Positions 8,347 to 16,936 are shown, counted from the first letter of the stretch. The stretch is DNA of 21,670 nucleotides from Chara braunii (GCA_003427395.1 BFEA01001070.1:181998-203667), one strand, 5' to 3'. Notes: generated by a model not told the origin, from the sequence alone. Made by a program: numbers and translations.

Positions 8347-9045
8347 AATGATAGCAAGTGATCAAAGACCGATCGACTCACGTAGCCAGTATTCGCATGT
8401 AGGGAAATGAAAACATGTGTTTATTCGTAAGAGGCAGCGATTACAGATAGGCAAGAGGTGGTGGGATAAATACAATTGCACATTATGCAGGTTAGGCCAA
8501 AAGTGTGTGAATTAGATGAAGTTATATTGCGTACGAGAACGTGAGTGTGGATCACGTGTGAGGTTGCGATTGGTCAATCACCAATCAAAGTGTCATGGCG
8601 AGGAAATGGTGGGAAACCAAGGAAATGATAACAATTGCTCAATGACCGATCGACTCACGTAGCCATTATTGGAATATAGGAATATGAAAACCTGTGTTGA
8701 TCGTATGAGGCAACGATTACGGATAGGCAAAAGCTGGTCGAAAAAAGACAATTGTGCATTGTGCTGGCTAGGCCGAACAAATGTGAAGTAGATAAAGTTA
8801 TCTAGCGTACGAGAACGTGAATGCGGAGCATGTGTGAGGTAGCAACTGGTCAATGACCAATCGAAGTGCAATGGCGAGGAAATGGTGGAAAATCAAGGAA
8901 ATGATAACAATTGATCAATGACCGATCGACTCACACAACCATTATTCGCATGTAGGGATGTGAAAACCTATGTTTATTCGAAGGAGGCAACGATTATAGA
9001 TAGACAAGAGCTGCTGAGAAAAATACAAATGCGCATTGTGCTGCG
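8345..9045. repeat. 277-bp satellite, about 2.5 tandem copies
   Basis: Copies start with GAAATGATA at 8345, 8622 and 8898 (offsets 277 and 276). Each has GACCGATCGACTCAC about 30 bases in, then ATTATT or GTATTCG, TGAAAAC, GGCAACGATTA-AGATAG and GCATTGTGCTG or a variant. Copies 1 and 2 also share GCGTACGAGAACGTGA and ATGGCGAGGAAATGGTGG. The third copy stops after about 148 bases at GCATTGTGCTG. The sequence is non-coding, and a minus-strand frame at 8593-8871 is a by-product. Confidence 0.9.
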
Positions 9046-9064
9046 CACGTTTGTATTACTATGA

Positions 9065-9265
9065 GTGAAAAAAATCATACAAAATATGACATATATGCTT
9101 ATAAACATGTTTGTTATCAAAGTGTACAATTTGTTATCACATATAATATACGATGTGGTTGCAATAATTGAACGACAAGGGATACTTTATAAGATATTGG
9201 ACAAAGTATGTAATGCAATATTGAAAAAAAACAATACAATAATCATTGGATATGAGAAATGTTAG
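9065..9265 (+). pseudogene. Short open frame, likely decayed relative of the 9407-9799 frame
   Basis: A 66-codon hydrophobic, Lys-rich frame. Its middle, IIYDVVAIIERQG, aligns with DIYDVQIYERQG of the next frame, preceded in both by a FV-rich stretch and followed by K-L and a Lys-rich helix. At the DNA level AACGACAAGG occurs at 9171 here and 9612 there, a 441-bp offset. I recognise no family. Taken alone it would be too short and AT-rich to call. The resemblance is its only support. Confidence 0.3.
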
Positions 9266-9406
9266 TGAAATATTAAAGTATCACGCATTTAAAAAAACAT
9301 GGAAGTAAATACAAGAAGTAAAAACATCTAATTTGAATACACATACAATCATGTTTGTGGTCATGCAAAACGTGCAGGGTTGTGAAACAAGCGATAATTA
9401 TTTTAG

Positions 9407-9799
9407 TAACTGTGGGACACAAAAGGTGTTCAGGAGGCAATAGTAACTGTTATCAATCAAGCGGTGCCGGAAGCAATGAAGACAATCACGAACAGCGGGG
9501 AATTTCCATTTGAATACATGTCGATGGTCAAATGTGAAGTGGAAGAAGCAAAATTATTCGTGGTTGTCGTAAGATTCACAGAGCTTGATATATATGACGT
9601 GCAAATTTATGAACGACAAGGAACAGTGACAAAGCAGCTAGAATACAAGGAGTGTTATAAGAAAGCTGTGGAAATTATTGAGGGGAAAAAAACGGAATTG
9701 ATGCGAGAAGAGAAGTTGCTTTTAAATTATTTCGCGTTCATAAAGGAGTTTAGTAGCATGTCTCAAACGGCGATACCTCCGTGCATGTTAGATGGGTAA
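9407..9799 (+). CDS. Unrecognised open reading frame
   Basis: The frame is open from about 9407 to the TAA at 9797. The first ATG is at 9476 (108 codons), and homologous-looking sequence may begin earlier at WDTKGVQEAIV. Residues form an alternating hydrophobic strand pattern (AKLFVVVVRFTELDIYDVQI) followed by a charged helix (KECYKKAVEIIEGKKTEL) and a second helix (EEKLLLNYFAFIKEF). That is a plausible small alpha/beta domain, but I know no family that matches. The upstream frame at 9065-9265 looks like a diverged copy. It could be an exon fragment of a larger gene. Confidence 0.4.
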
Positions 9800-10301
9800 G
9801 AAATTGCATCACAGTGGGTGTCAATTTTAAATGCTGCGAAGAGGATATGCGGGCAGTGGCATTTATAATCGTGGCAATAATTGCATGCGCGGACGCATAC
9901 AAGTCATACAACTATTATTAAACATATTTCACTAACTGAGGCATGTTGATTGAATAGACAGATATCACAATGACTAATGAAATGTTAATTTTTAAACCAA
10001 CGTCCACAAAGTACAAACATGCGTGTGTGTGTATTTGTGTGTGTGTGTACAATGACTCTTTAATAGTTTTATGAATGCGTATACAATTCGGACCTTTTTT
10101 TTTTTATAAGTAAAACCAGAAAAAAAAAAACAAAAGTGATGTGCGCCGACATATAATTGATAAAATGGTCGAAAAAAAAAATATATATATATATTAATGC
10201 GTTTCTGATTCGATTGCAGATAACAGAAAATACGTATAATGCTCATTTTACCATAAATTGAATTATATGAGCATGTGTGATGAGAGCTGGCCTCTTACTA
10301 T
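9800..10301. other. AT-rich intergenic tract with simple repeats
   Basis: Contains a GT-rich run (about 10021-10048), T and A homopolymers (10095-10105, 10121-10130, 10174-10182) and a TA run (10182-10195). No gene or RNA is seen. A minus-strand frame at 9992-10246 encodes only simple repeats and is not called. Confidence 0.6.
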
Positions 10302-10492
10302 TAATGAAGGGGAGGGTGTTGAAGCTTGCAAATTGTTAAAGAGACAACAGCAAATGAATGTGCACAAAGTAACAAATGTGAAATATATGGTATAATNTAA
10401 TGAAGGGGAGGGTGTTGAAGCTTGCAAATTGTTAAAGAGACAACAGCAAATGAATGTGCACAAAGTAACAAATGTGAAATATATGGTATAAT
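10302..10492. repeat. Exact 96-bp tandem duplication
   Basis: TAATGAAGGGGAGGGTGTTG starts at 10302 and again at 10398. The two copies are identical along about 95 bases, to GGTATAAT, with a single N at the junction (10397). Perfect identity beside an unresolved base suggests either a very recent duplication or an assembly join. The following reading frame starts inside copy 2. Confidence 0.9.
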
Positions 10493-10508
10493 ATTTTCGC
10501 CTTGCAAG

Positions 10509-11267
10509 ATGAATGTCGACCAAGATACGTCGCACGACAATACATCATCGACNGNCACTTCATCACAAGGCAACAGTTCAAATACAACGGCCTTGGATCT
10601 CATAATATTCGACAAAAATTTATGNGAACACGATATCGTCTGCATAGACTCTCGCTATTTGCANCTTGTCGAAAGGGTCGCGCCANACGCTGAAATCCCT
10701 GCGTATTGGGTAATGGGAGACAATGGCATTGAGCTTNGTAGTGACGAAGGCAGAGACTTCTGGTACTTGTACTCATCGGAGAAAAAAGTCGATATAGAGG
10801 CCGACGGCAAGGACAGTACCGAAGACCNTGTTACACCGATGGATATNATTGACGTGTGGAAAACATTTTGTGTCAAGCAGCAATGGTCACAGCAGGATAT
10901 CAAACACGCCAAACAATATGTTTAGTTTTGCATCCGAAAACCGCAACTGCACTTCCCGATCGTTGTAGATTTTTATGGTCGAGTCCGGGTGCTGAATCGT
11001 AACACCACCGTTGTGACACTTTTCACAGCGGCCAAGGTGGGCGATAAAAAAATCAACGCATTGTTCCTTGCTAGAGAAGAGTTTCACAATGGCACACTGA
11101 CGTCTCAGGAAGCATTCAACAACCCTACACTCGCCGGATCGCTTGGGCGATTCAAAACTCGAATATCCCATGATCATGCTCTAAGGAAAGAGCTCGATAT
11201 GAGGATACAATGCTTAGTGCACAGTCAGGTTCATTATATGTTTGATAATTATGACAAAATATCATAG
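10509..11267 (+). pseudogene. Unrecognised protein, about 252 codons with one in-frame TAG
   Basis: From ATG 10509 the frame is open to TAG 10923. It then continues in the same frame as coding-like sequence (FCIRKPQLHFPIVVDFYGR) to TAG 11265. The amino-terminal part is Asp/Ser/Thr-rich; then come ALDLIIFDKNL, EIPAYWVMGDNG, GRDFWYLYSSEKK and a helix WSQQDIKHAKQYV before the TAG. After it are VTLFTAAKVGDKKINALF, an EEFHNGTLTSQEAF helix and RISHDHALRKELDMR. The layout suggests a soluble alpha/beta protein, but I recognise no family. CAG to TAG at 10923 would restore a Gln. Eight Ns fall between 10553 and 10847, so some codons are unknown. A frame start at 10422 in the duplicated block lacks an ATG. 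Confidence 0.45.
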
Positions 11268-11511
11268 ACCGTCGAACATCGGGATGATATGTTAGACATT
11301 TTTTTCAATAGAAAAACGTAAACACATGGACGGAAGAAATCAGTTACATTTTCTACTGGTTGAAGCAAAGACGTGTACGATTGTCCTTATTGTCGGCAAA
11401 ATGGACACATTCATCTTTAGCATAGTTCTGGAAGGAAAAATTATAGAACCCGTAAACTGTGTCGTATATGCATGTGTTTAGCAAAGTTTGGATAAAAATT
11501 TCAGTAACATG
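11268..11511. other. Tract between the unrecognised gene and the retroelement
   Basis: No coding frame or repeat is seen. If the retroelement were complete, its 5' LTR and primer binding site should lie at or before this point. I find neither the TGTAGGGG that starts the putative 3' LTR nor a plant-type initiator-Met primer site. Confidence 0.4.
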
Positions 11512-12269
11512 TGAACACGTGCCCTGCGTGAGGCCAGGGGGACAGGACTTTGGATTGGAATAGAAGGAAAACGGAGGATAAAATACGTACTCCGAGTAAC
11601 ACCCTTTGAAGGGCGGTTGCGAATAAGGGCATGGTACGAGACGACCAGAGAGGCTGAGAGGTTGAAGATAAGCGGAGCCAGGAAAGCTGGAGAGTTAGGG
11701 AGAGTTGTAACAGACGGTGCCATACACCGGTTGTTAGCCGCTCTCGACCGGTACTGGAAGGAATCAATAAAGACTTTAGAGGCGATAGAGGATGGTGGAG
11801 ATAAGTGGGACTTTGAGACATTTTATGACATATTGGAGCGGTCGGCGATGAGGTTACAAGTGGTTATAGCACTAACTTACCTCGGCTGCTAGACAGATGA
11901 CCTCGTACCCGTCTGGGAGATAAGGGAGTGGAAATAGAAATTGGAAGCTGTTGGAAGGATAGTGGGCTTTAGCGGGCTAACCGATTCAGGACAGGGCTAG
12001 GAGAACTAGCAAGAAGGACGGAGATAGACGCTCGGAGACTCTTGAGGGGTCTTAATCAGGAGGCATTGGCTAGGTTTGGGACTGCGATCTGTCTCAAGGA
12101 TAGAGGTCCTGTCACGGGTGTACTGCAGATCCGGAGAGGCACGGCCTTGTTGGTCAATCCCGAAGGAGAGGTTTACTTAGACACAGAGATTCTAAGGATA
12201 GAGGGAGAGAACGAGATCTGCGACCGGTACGGGATACTGGAAGTGGTAATCAAGGCAGTCGAAAGCTAA
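11512..12269 (+). pseudogene. Unrecognised open region upstream of Gag
   Basis: Two coding-like segments precede gag. Segment A is open from about 11512 to TAG 11890 in frame 1: LWIGIEGKRRIKYVLRVTPF, then a strongly helical part with GARKAGELGRVV and HRLLAALDRYWKESIKTLEA. Segment B is open from about 11961 to TAA 12267 in another frame, with ELARRTEIDARRLLRGLNQE and then a beta-rich end, GVLQIRRGTALLVNPEGEVY. Between them frame 1 carries only TAG stops. This may be one eroded gene or a long amino-terminal extension of Gag. Composition and codon feel match gag-pol, not the AT-rich sequence upstream. I recognise no domain. Most Ty3/gypsy elements have nothing coding here. Confidence 0.4.
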
Positions 12270-12301
12270 GATTAAAGGCGGATGCGAGCCGTGACAAGGA
12301 A

Positions 12302-12370
12302 ACAGGTCCGGGCTGCCGCAACTGTCACAGGTCCGGGCTGCAGCGACTGTCACAGGGTCGGGCTGTAATA
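12302..12370 (+). repeat. 25-bp tandem repeat in the pre-gag leader
   Basis: ACAGGTCCGGGCTGC recurs at 12302 and 12327, with a third partial variant at 12352. The full unit is 25 bp and ends in GACTGTC or AACTGTC. It lies between the upstream open region and the Gag ATG at 12409, where packaging or translation signals of retroelements usually sit. Any such role here is speculation. Confidence 0.8.
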
Positions 12371-12408
12371 GTTGGCTAGAATTCCTAACTGCGTCTTCTG
12401 GCGATCCA

Positions 12409-13182
12409 ATGGAACCCGACACGATGGGGCCACAACCGACCACGGGCGAAGCAGGAGAGGAGTACAGGACATCGCCCGATCGAGCTCAGAGGGATCTGGA
12501 GGAACGAATTAGGGTAGAAGCACCGCTGAAATGGGCTGACCAAACCAATGACGGAGGGCCCGACGCAAGGGGCGAACCAGTTGCGACAGAGCCGCAGGAG
12601 GCTCTAAAGACGGGTACCTCGAGCGGACGACGAGAAGCGATGAAGCGACGCTCCCCCGAGTACGAGCGGAGGGACACCATAGCGGACAGGCACAGAGACG
12701 ACTGGAGAGAGAGTTTGAGGGACTCTTATTGGAGGGACAGAGATAGAGACAGGGCGCTGCCCAAGCGAGTCTTCGACCCCCAGACAGGGGAGTCACATCC
12801 GCTCCCTTACGAGGGCAAGGATCGCTATATTATTACGCACAAGGCCTCAGAGCCTCCTACCTTCAGGGGCTATGGTATCACATAATATCTGGAGAAGTGG
12901 GAGTTTCACGCCAGCCGGAGTCAGTGGTCGNAGGAAGAGATTATAGAGAACTTCCTATTTAATGTGGACCCAAGTNTCGGTAGGGAAGTTAAGGAAGCTC
13001 GACCGAAGGATGGGAAATGGACTACGTACAAGAAGAACCTCGTTGAGCTTTACAAATTGGGGGATAACAAGTATTCCATCAAGGACCTTGAAACAATGAC
13101 TCAAGATGAAGATGAGAGCGTACGGGCATTTGGGATGCGTTTCCAGAAGATCTCCGACGTGGAGAGGGATGAGGAGACGTGA
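12409..13182 (+). pseudogene. Gag, amino-terminal and capsid-like part
   Basis: From ATG 12409 the frame encodes a hydrophilic matrix-like region rich in Arg, Asp and Glu (RHRDDWRESLRDSYWRDRDR at about residues 98-117). A capsid-like segment follows, with ASEPPTFRGYGIT, then TAA 12883, then YLEKWEFHASRSQW. The spacing of Trp and Tyr and the helix DESVRAFGMRFQKISDV resemble retrotransposon Gag domains. TAA 12883 sits inside this domain and would be Gln if CAA. Ns lie at 12931 and 12976. The frame ends at TGA 13180, where coding continues one base later (+1) as DFSLYKEYATDRC. Gag packages the element RNA in cytoplasmic particles. Confidence 0.6.
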
Positions 13183-14254
13183 CTTCTCTCTCTACAAGGA
13201 GTATGCCACGGATAGATGTCCTGATTTCAAGGACTATCCCTGGTCGGAGAAGAATGAGGCTGTGAATGAGGAAGTGAAGGAGATACGGGACATGGTGAAG
13301 GGATTGACGAAACAGGTTACAGAGATTGTGACCACTACAGGGGCCACGACCTACCGNGACAAACCTGGAGGGCCCTATTCACTTCGCTGAGACCGTAGGA
13401 ACAACGATTCCTGGAGGAGTGTTGAGGATAGAAATCCTCGAACGCCGACTGATTATCGTACAAAGGGAAGAGAGAGAGACGATGAGTCATGGCGACGTAG
13501 GGATGATGAGATAGACCGAGACCGCAGAGATCGCGAGCCGTTTGCGCGAGCAAGGAGGCTGGATGATTCCCCGCAAAGCCCTCGCTATGAGGCCGATCGA
13601 GGTAGAGGCGACTCCTGCGGCAGATGGGAGACAGATCAGGGCCGACGAGATGGATACAGGGACGACAGATACGAGTGATCGGACCGAGACGGATATAGGA
13701 ACGACAGATACGAGAGATCGGACCGAGACGGATATAGAGACGACAGATACGAGAGATCGGACCGAGACGGATATCGGGACGACAAATACGAGAGGTCGGG
13801 TCGAGATGGCTACAGAGCTGGTAGGTATGAAAGAGGAGATCGGGACTCGGAACGACGAGATGGGTCGCGCGAACGGTTTGAGCGCGGGGGAGATGCGAGA
13901 GAACAGCACGACGAGTCGAGGGGGTGGTACAACCGAGGGGACCGACGCGATGAGTCACGAGGGCGATATGACTCGGGGGACCGCCGGAATGATTCGCGAG
14001 GGCGATATGAGCAAGGAGGGTCTGGAGGAGACCGCCGCAACGATTCGCGCGGTCGGAATGAGAGAGGGGGATATGGCGTCTCATCATAACCATATCCCAA
14101 GTCGCCTGACCCCAAGGCAGCCAGGAGTTCGATCTCTAAAAGCGCAGACGACAGGCCATCTACTCCCAGGAACTCATGCGTCTACTGTAGAGGAGAAGAT
14201 CATATCAAGAGAGATTGCCCAGACCTCAAACGGGCAATAGATGAGGGACTTGTC
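13183..14254 (+). pseudogene. Gag carboxy-terminal part: Arg/Asp-rich repeats and CCHC zinc knuckle
   Basis: In frame 2 the segment opens with an acidic helix (EVKEIRDMVKGLTKQVTEIV). It turns into a long Arg/Asp/Tyr-rich tract with 13-residue repeats (DRYERSDRDGYRD type, from 39-bp DNA units at 13664, 13703, 13742 and 13781) and GDRRDESRGRYD-like repeats. A single zinc knuckle follows at 14177-14218: Cys-X2-Cys-X4-His-X4-Cys (CVYCRGEDHIKRDC). In-frame stops are TGA 13388, TGA 13676 (where sister repeats have Arg) and TAA 14087. The zinc knuckle binds RNA in retroelement nucleocapsids. The charged repeat probably does too, by inference. The frame continues without a break into the protease. 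Confidence 0.65.
13664..13840 (+). repeat. 39-bp in-frame tandem repeat inside gag
   Basis: GACAGATACGAG starts at 13664, 13703 and 13742, with a close variant at 13781 (GACAAATACGAG) and a degenerate unit from about 13820. Being 13 codons long, the repeat keeps frame. In the first unit the Arg codon AGA is TGA instead. Frames in other phases and on the minus strand stay open through this tract and look like long genes, but they are by-products. Confidence 0.85.
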
Positions 14255-15544
14255 GTGCTTGACGACNGCAAGTACGTCAAGTGGGCAGATGGTCTAAAAG
14301 ATGTATCGATGTTCCCTTCGATGAAGGAGAATGTCGAAGCAAGGAGAGTAAAGTCGAGTAAAGAAAAGGAGCCGGTCAGGAGCCAGAGCATCAAGATAAC
14401 CTTTGAGGGGGATATGTCGACCACACCCATAAGGGTGACAGCCACCAAGTCGGCGAGAGGGTCTACATTGAAGAAGACTGACACGGATTACGTGATGGCG
14501 GAAAAGGACGGGCAGCGGGTCGATGGAGAGGAGGTTATCATTTCGCCGCGAAAGCGGGGAGTGAAGAAGTTCTTAATGAAGAGTTCGCTGGATGAGATTG
14601 ACACGGTCGACCCACTGAGGCGGGCCCTTCCGCAACCCATGCAGTGCTCTATTCTGGAGTACCTGGCGGCATCGAAGCCGGCTCGTGATGAGTTACAGAT
14701 GATCACGCGGAAGACTCGCATAACTCTATCGGAGGAGGGTCAGGGGGCCCCTAAGGTGGAAGCTTCTACAGTAGCAGTAACGGGGGTGACTACCAGAGCG
14801 GATCGCATGGCGACAGTCCTTCTCGATGGAATGGAAGGTGTGCCTCCAAACAAGTTTTATATACTTGGTAGCGGGGCCGTGGAGACGATTATAAANGATG
14901 GAGCGGTACTCGATGCTGTGATCGATAACGGCAGTGAGGCTGTTATCATAGACGAGGACCTGGCAGTACAGGTTGGACTGAGCCTCGATAGGTCATACCT
15001 ATTCGAGATAGAGACGGCTGATGGGAGAAAGCAACAGATCACTAGGGTTTGTCACAAGGCAGCCATAGAGGTCCAGGGGGTACGAGTGACCCTGCCTGTC
15101 TTTGCAGTCAAGAACTGCAGCTCCGACCTGCTCTTGGGTGGAACGTGGCTGAGCCACGTGCATGAGGTGACGATAGAGCGACCTGATGGAAGTCAAACAT
15201 TGTCCATTAAGAAGCCAGACGGGACGCGGGTAATGATTGAGACAGTGGAGCCTCGGGACCCGAGAAACAGAGCAGCTCTCGCTGTGGGTGCGAGACCTAG
15301 TGATCAGATTAAGTCGTTACCTATCTCCGTCCACGCGGTGTGATTTCGCAAGAAGAAATATGGACCACTGCTCACAGAGGAAGAAGGTCGGATCGTAGAG
15401 GTGAAAGATTTAGGGAATCGGCTAATAGTGGACGACAACTCGTACCCAAAGGAAAAAGATGAGGAATTTGGTGGTGTGGTATGAGTGTCTTTTTTAAGGG
15501 CACAGCCCCCTATGGGGGGCTACCCAAGCGACACAAGCAAGTAG
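14255..15544 (+). pseudogene. Retropepsin-like aspartic protease (Gag frame)
   Basis: The frame continues from the zinc knuckle. Residues counted from 14255: a linker of about 200 residues, then LDAVIDNGSEAVI with catalytic Asp224 (codon 14924), a strand LFEIETADGRKQQITR (flap region) and DLLLGGTWL (291-299), the second conserved protease motif. The active site reads Asp-Asn-Gly rather than Asp-Ser-Gly or Asp-Thr-Gly. The Asn codon AAC differs from Ser AGC by one G-to-A change. After TGA 15341 the frame still reads FRKKKYGPLL and DLGNRLIVDDNSYPKEKDEE, then meets TGA 15482. Without that stop it would end at TAG 15542, beyond the slippery site. The enzyme would cut Gag and Gag-Pol in the particle. 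N at 14266 and 14896. Confidence 0.7.
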
Positions 15545-16473
15545 CTCAAAAAGTTAAGCCAGCGGCGGTGGGCCGCGAACGATCTGGCCAGGAAGGGATA
15601 TCGGAAGAAGAGATCGCGAAAGAAATCAAAGAAAGAAAGAGAAAGGAGACGCAATGCCTAACGGAAGAGAGGATAGCAGGGATGGACATCGGATATGGGA
15701 ATTTGACCCCAAAGGAGCGAGAACGTGTGATAGAAATCCTGAAGACATGTGATAAGGCCATAGCTTTTAGTGACGCGGAGCGCGGTAGGGTTGACCCTCG
15801 ATACGCTAAGCCAGCAAGGATTTACACGATACAATATGTTCCCTGAAATGACGCGGGATAGAAATACGCCCAGAAGGAGAAGGAAGAAGTTATCGCTTTC
15901 TTGAAAGAAAAGATGGTTTCCCATGTGGCGGAGCCGTCTGAGAGCGCTTATGCTAATCGATGGTTCTTCCTACGAAAGTCGAATGACAAGATCCGATGGA
16001 TCCAGGACCTTCAGAAGGTCAACGCGGTGACGATACGAGACGTGGGCTCCGTGCCACACGCCGATTTACTGGCAGAAGGCGCCACAGGTAGGTCGATTTA
16101 TTCGGTCTGTGATCTGTTCTCTGGGTATGATAAGGTGTCACTTGACCCTAGAGAAAGGCACCTCACGGCTGTGCATACGCCATTGAGACTAATATAGATG
16201 ATGGTTGTCCCTATGGGTTGGACTAATGGGGTAGCCGTTTTTCAGAGAGCCGTGGTAGCCGTCCTCAAGGACTTCATCCCTGATAAGGTTGAAGTTTTTT
16301 TGGATGACTTTTCTATAAAAGGGCCAGTAGACAGGGATGAGATAGAGGTTGTACCTGGAGTTAGAAGATTCGTCGAGCAGCACCTAACAAATATTTGCGC
16401 TACTCGAGCAGCTGGACGAAGCGAGTTTAACAGTCAGCGGAACAAAGAGCCGATGGGCCGTCTCGACTATTAA
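15481..16473 (+). pseudogene. Reverse transcriptase
   Basis: Frame 1 opens over the frameshift site and gives a Lys/Glu-rich connecting region (to about 15780). The RT palm and fingers follow: FLKEKMVSHVAEPSESAYAN, WFFLRK, IRWIQDLQKVNAVTIRD, IYSVCDLFSGYDKVSLD with the first catalytic Asp at 16111, TAVHTPLRL, VVPMGWTNGVAVFQRA and EVFLDDFSIKGP with the catalytic FLDD at 16297-16308. Interrupting stops are TGA 15844 (Trp or Arg), TAG 15859 and TAG 16195; homology continues through each. Near 16385 the coding frame moves +1, probably a one-base insertion in an A/T-rich run. The last residues of this frame to 16473 are therefore spurious. RT copies element RNA into DNA. Confidence 0.75.
15490..15521 (+). 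promoter_or_regulatory. Candidate programmed -1 ribosomal frameshift site
   Basis: TTTTTTA occupies 15490-15496. In the Gag-protease frame the codons are TTT (15491) and TTA (15494), the phase needed for a -1 slip. After a 7-nt spacer (15497-15503) comes AGCCCCCTATGGGGGGCT (15504-15521), a 7-bp stem closed by a TATG loop. Three further G-C pairs (15498-15500 with 15523-15525) could extend the stem across an internal loop. A -1 slip moves from the protease frame to the RT frame, where coding continues. TGA 15482 now blocks access in this decayed copy. Confidence 0.5.
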
Positions 16474-16936
16474 GATCTTAGGCTTTATCTGTGACTCGAG
16501 GGGACGCCGAGCAGATCCGGCGAGGTTAGACAAACTCCTGAACTGACCGTCACCATTACATAGTCCAACCGAGGTCCGACAGTTTCTGGGAGTGGTCGGT
16601 TACTGGCGTATATTCATACGAGGGTATGCGGAGAAGGCTGAGCCATTGAGACTATTCCTTCGAAAAATTGAGAAATTCTACTGGGATTCTTCGCAGGAAC
16701 TCGCTATGCAAGAACTTAAAGCCGAATTTAAGGAGGGAGGACGCGTGTTGGGCGTGCCATTCTTTGACGATGAGACCGAGAGACCCTTCATAGTATCCAC
16801 AGATGCTGGACCATGTTCAGTAGGTGGTTTGCTGTCTCAGAAAGACGCTGAAGAGAAGGAAATACCGTTAAGATTTGAGAGTAGGACACTTAATACGGCT
16901 GAGCGTAACTACAGTCAATTCAAGAAAAAGTGTTAG
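16391..16936 (+). pseudogene. RT thumb/connection and RNase H, first part
   Basis: Frame 2 picks up the RT from 16391: IFALLEQLDEASLTVSGTKS, KILGFICDSRGRRADPARLD, then TGA 16544 at the conserved Trp of the NWPSP-type motif, then EVRQFLGVVGYWRIFIRGYA. RNase H follows with FIVSTDAGPCSVGGLLSQKD (Asp71 counted from 16592) and RTLNTAERNYSQF (Glu104). The frame ends at TAG 16934, after the sequence GAAAAAG. There coding jumps -1 into the integrase frame, which looks like loss or gain of one A in the homopolymer. RNase H removes the RNA strand after first-strand synthesis. Confidence 0.75.

Noticed and set aside
13150-13190. Programmed +1 frameshift within gag
   Set aside because: The switch occurs in the middle of gag, with no slippery or slow-codon context I recognise. 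A one-base insertion is simpler.
13335-14240. Long frames in other phases and on the minus strand over the gag repeat (232-252 codons)
   Set aside because: They are shadows of the stop-poor 39-bp repeat. The zinc knuckle and protease continue from frame 2, which fixes the real frame.
5825-16197. Alternative genetic code with TAG and TAA as Gln, as in some green algae
   Set aside because: Gln fits several TAG sites, but TGA is just as frequent as an interruption and one TGA sits at a conserved Trp. Frame changes occur in the same genes. Decay explains all of them together.
16920-16936. Second -1 frameshift site at GAAAAAG
   Set aside because: Only five A residues, not a canonical heptamer, inside RNase H where no element needs a shift. 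A homopolymer indel is likely.
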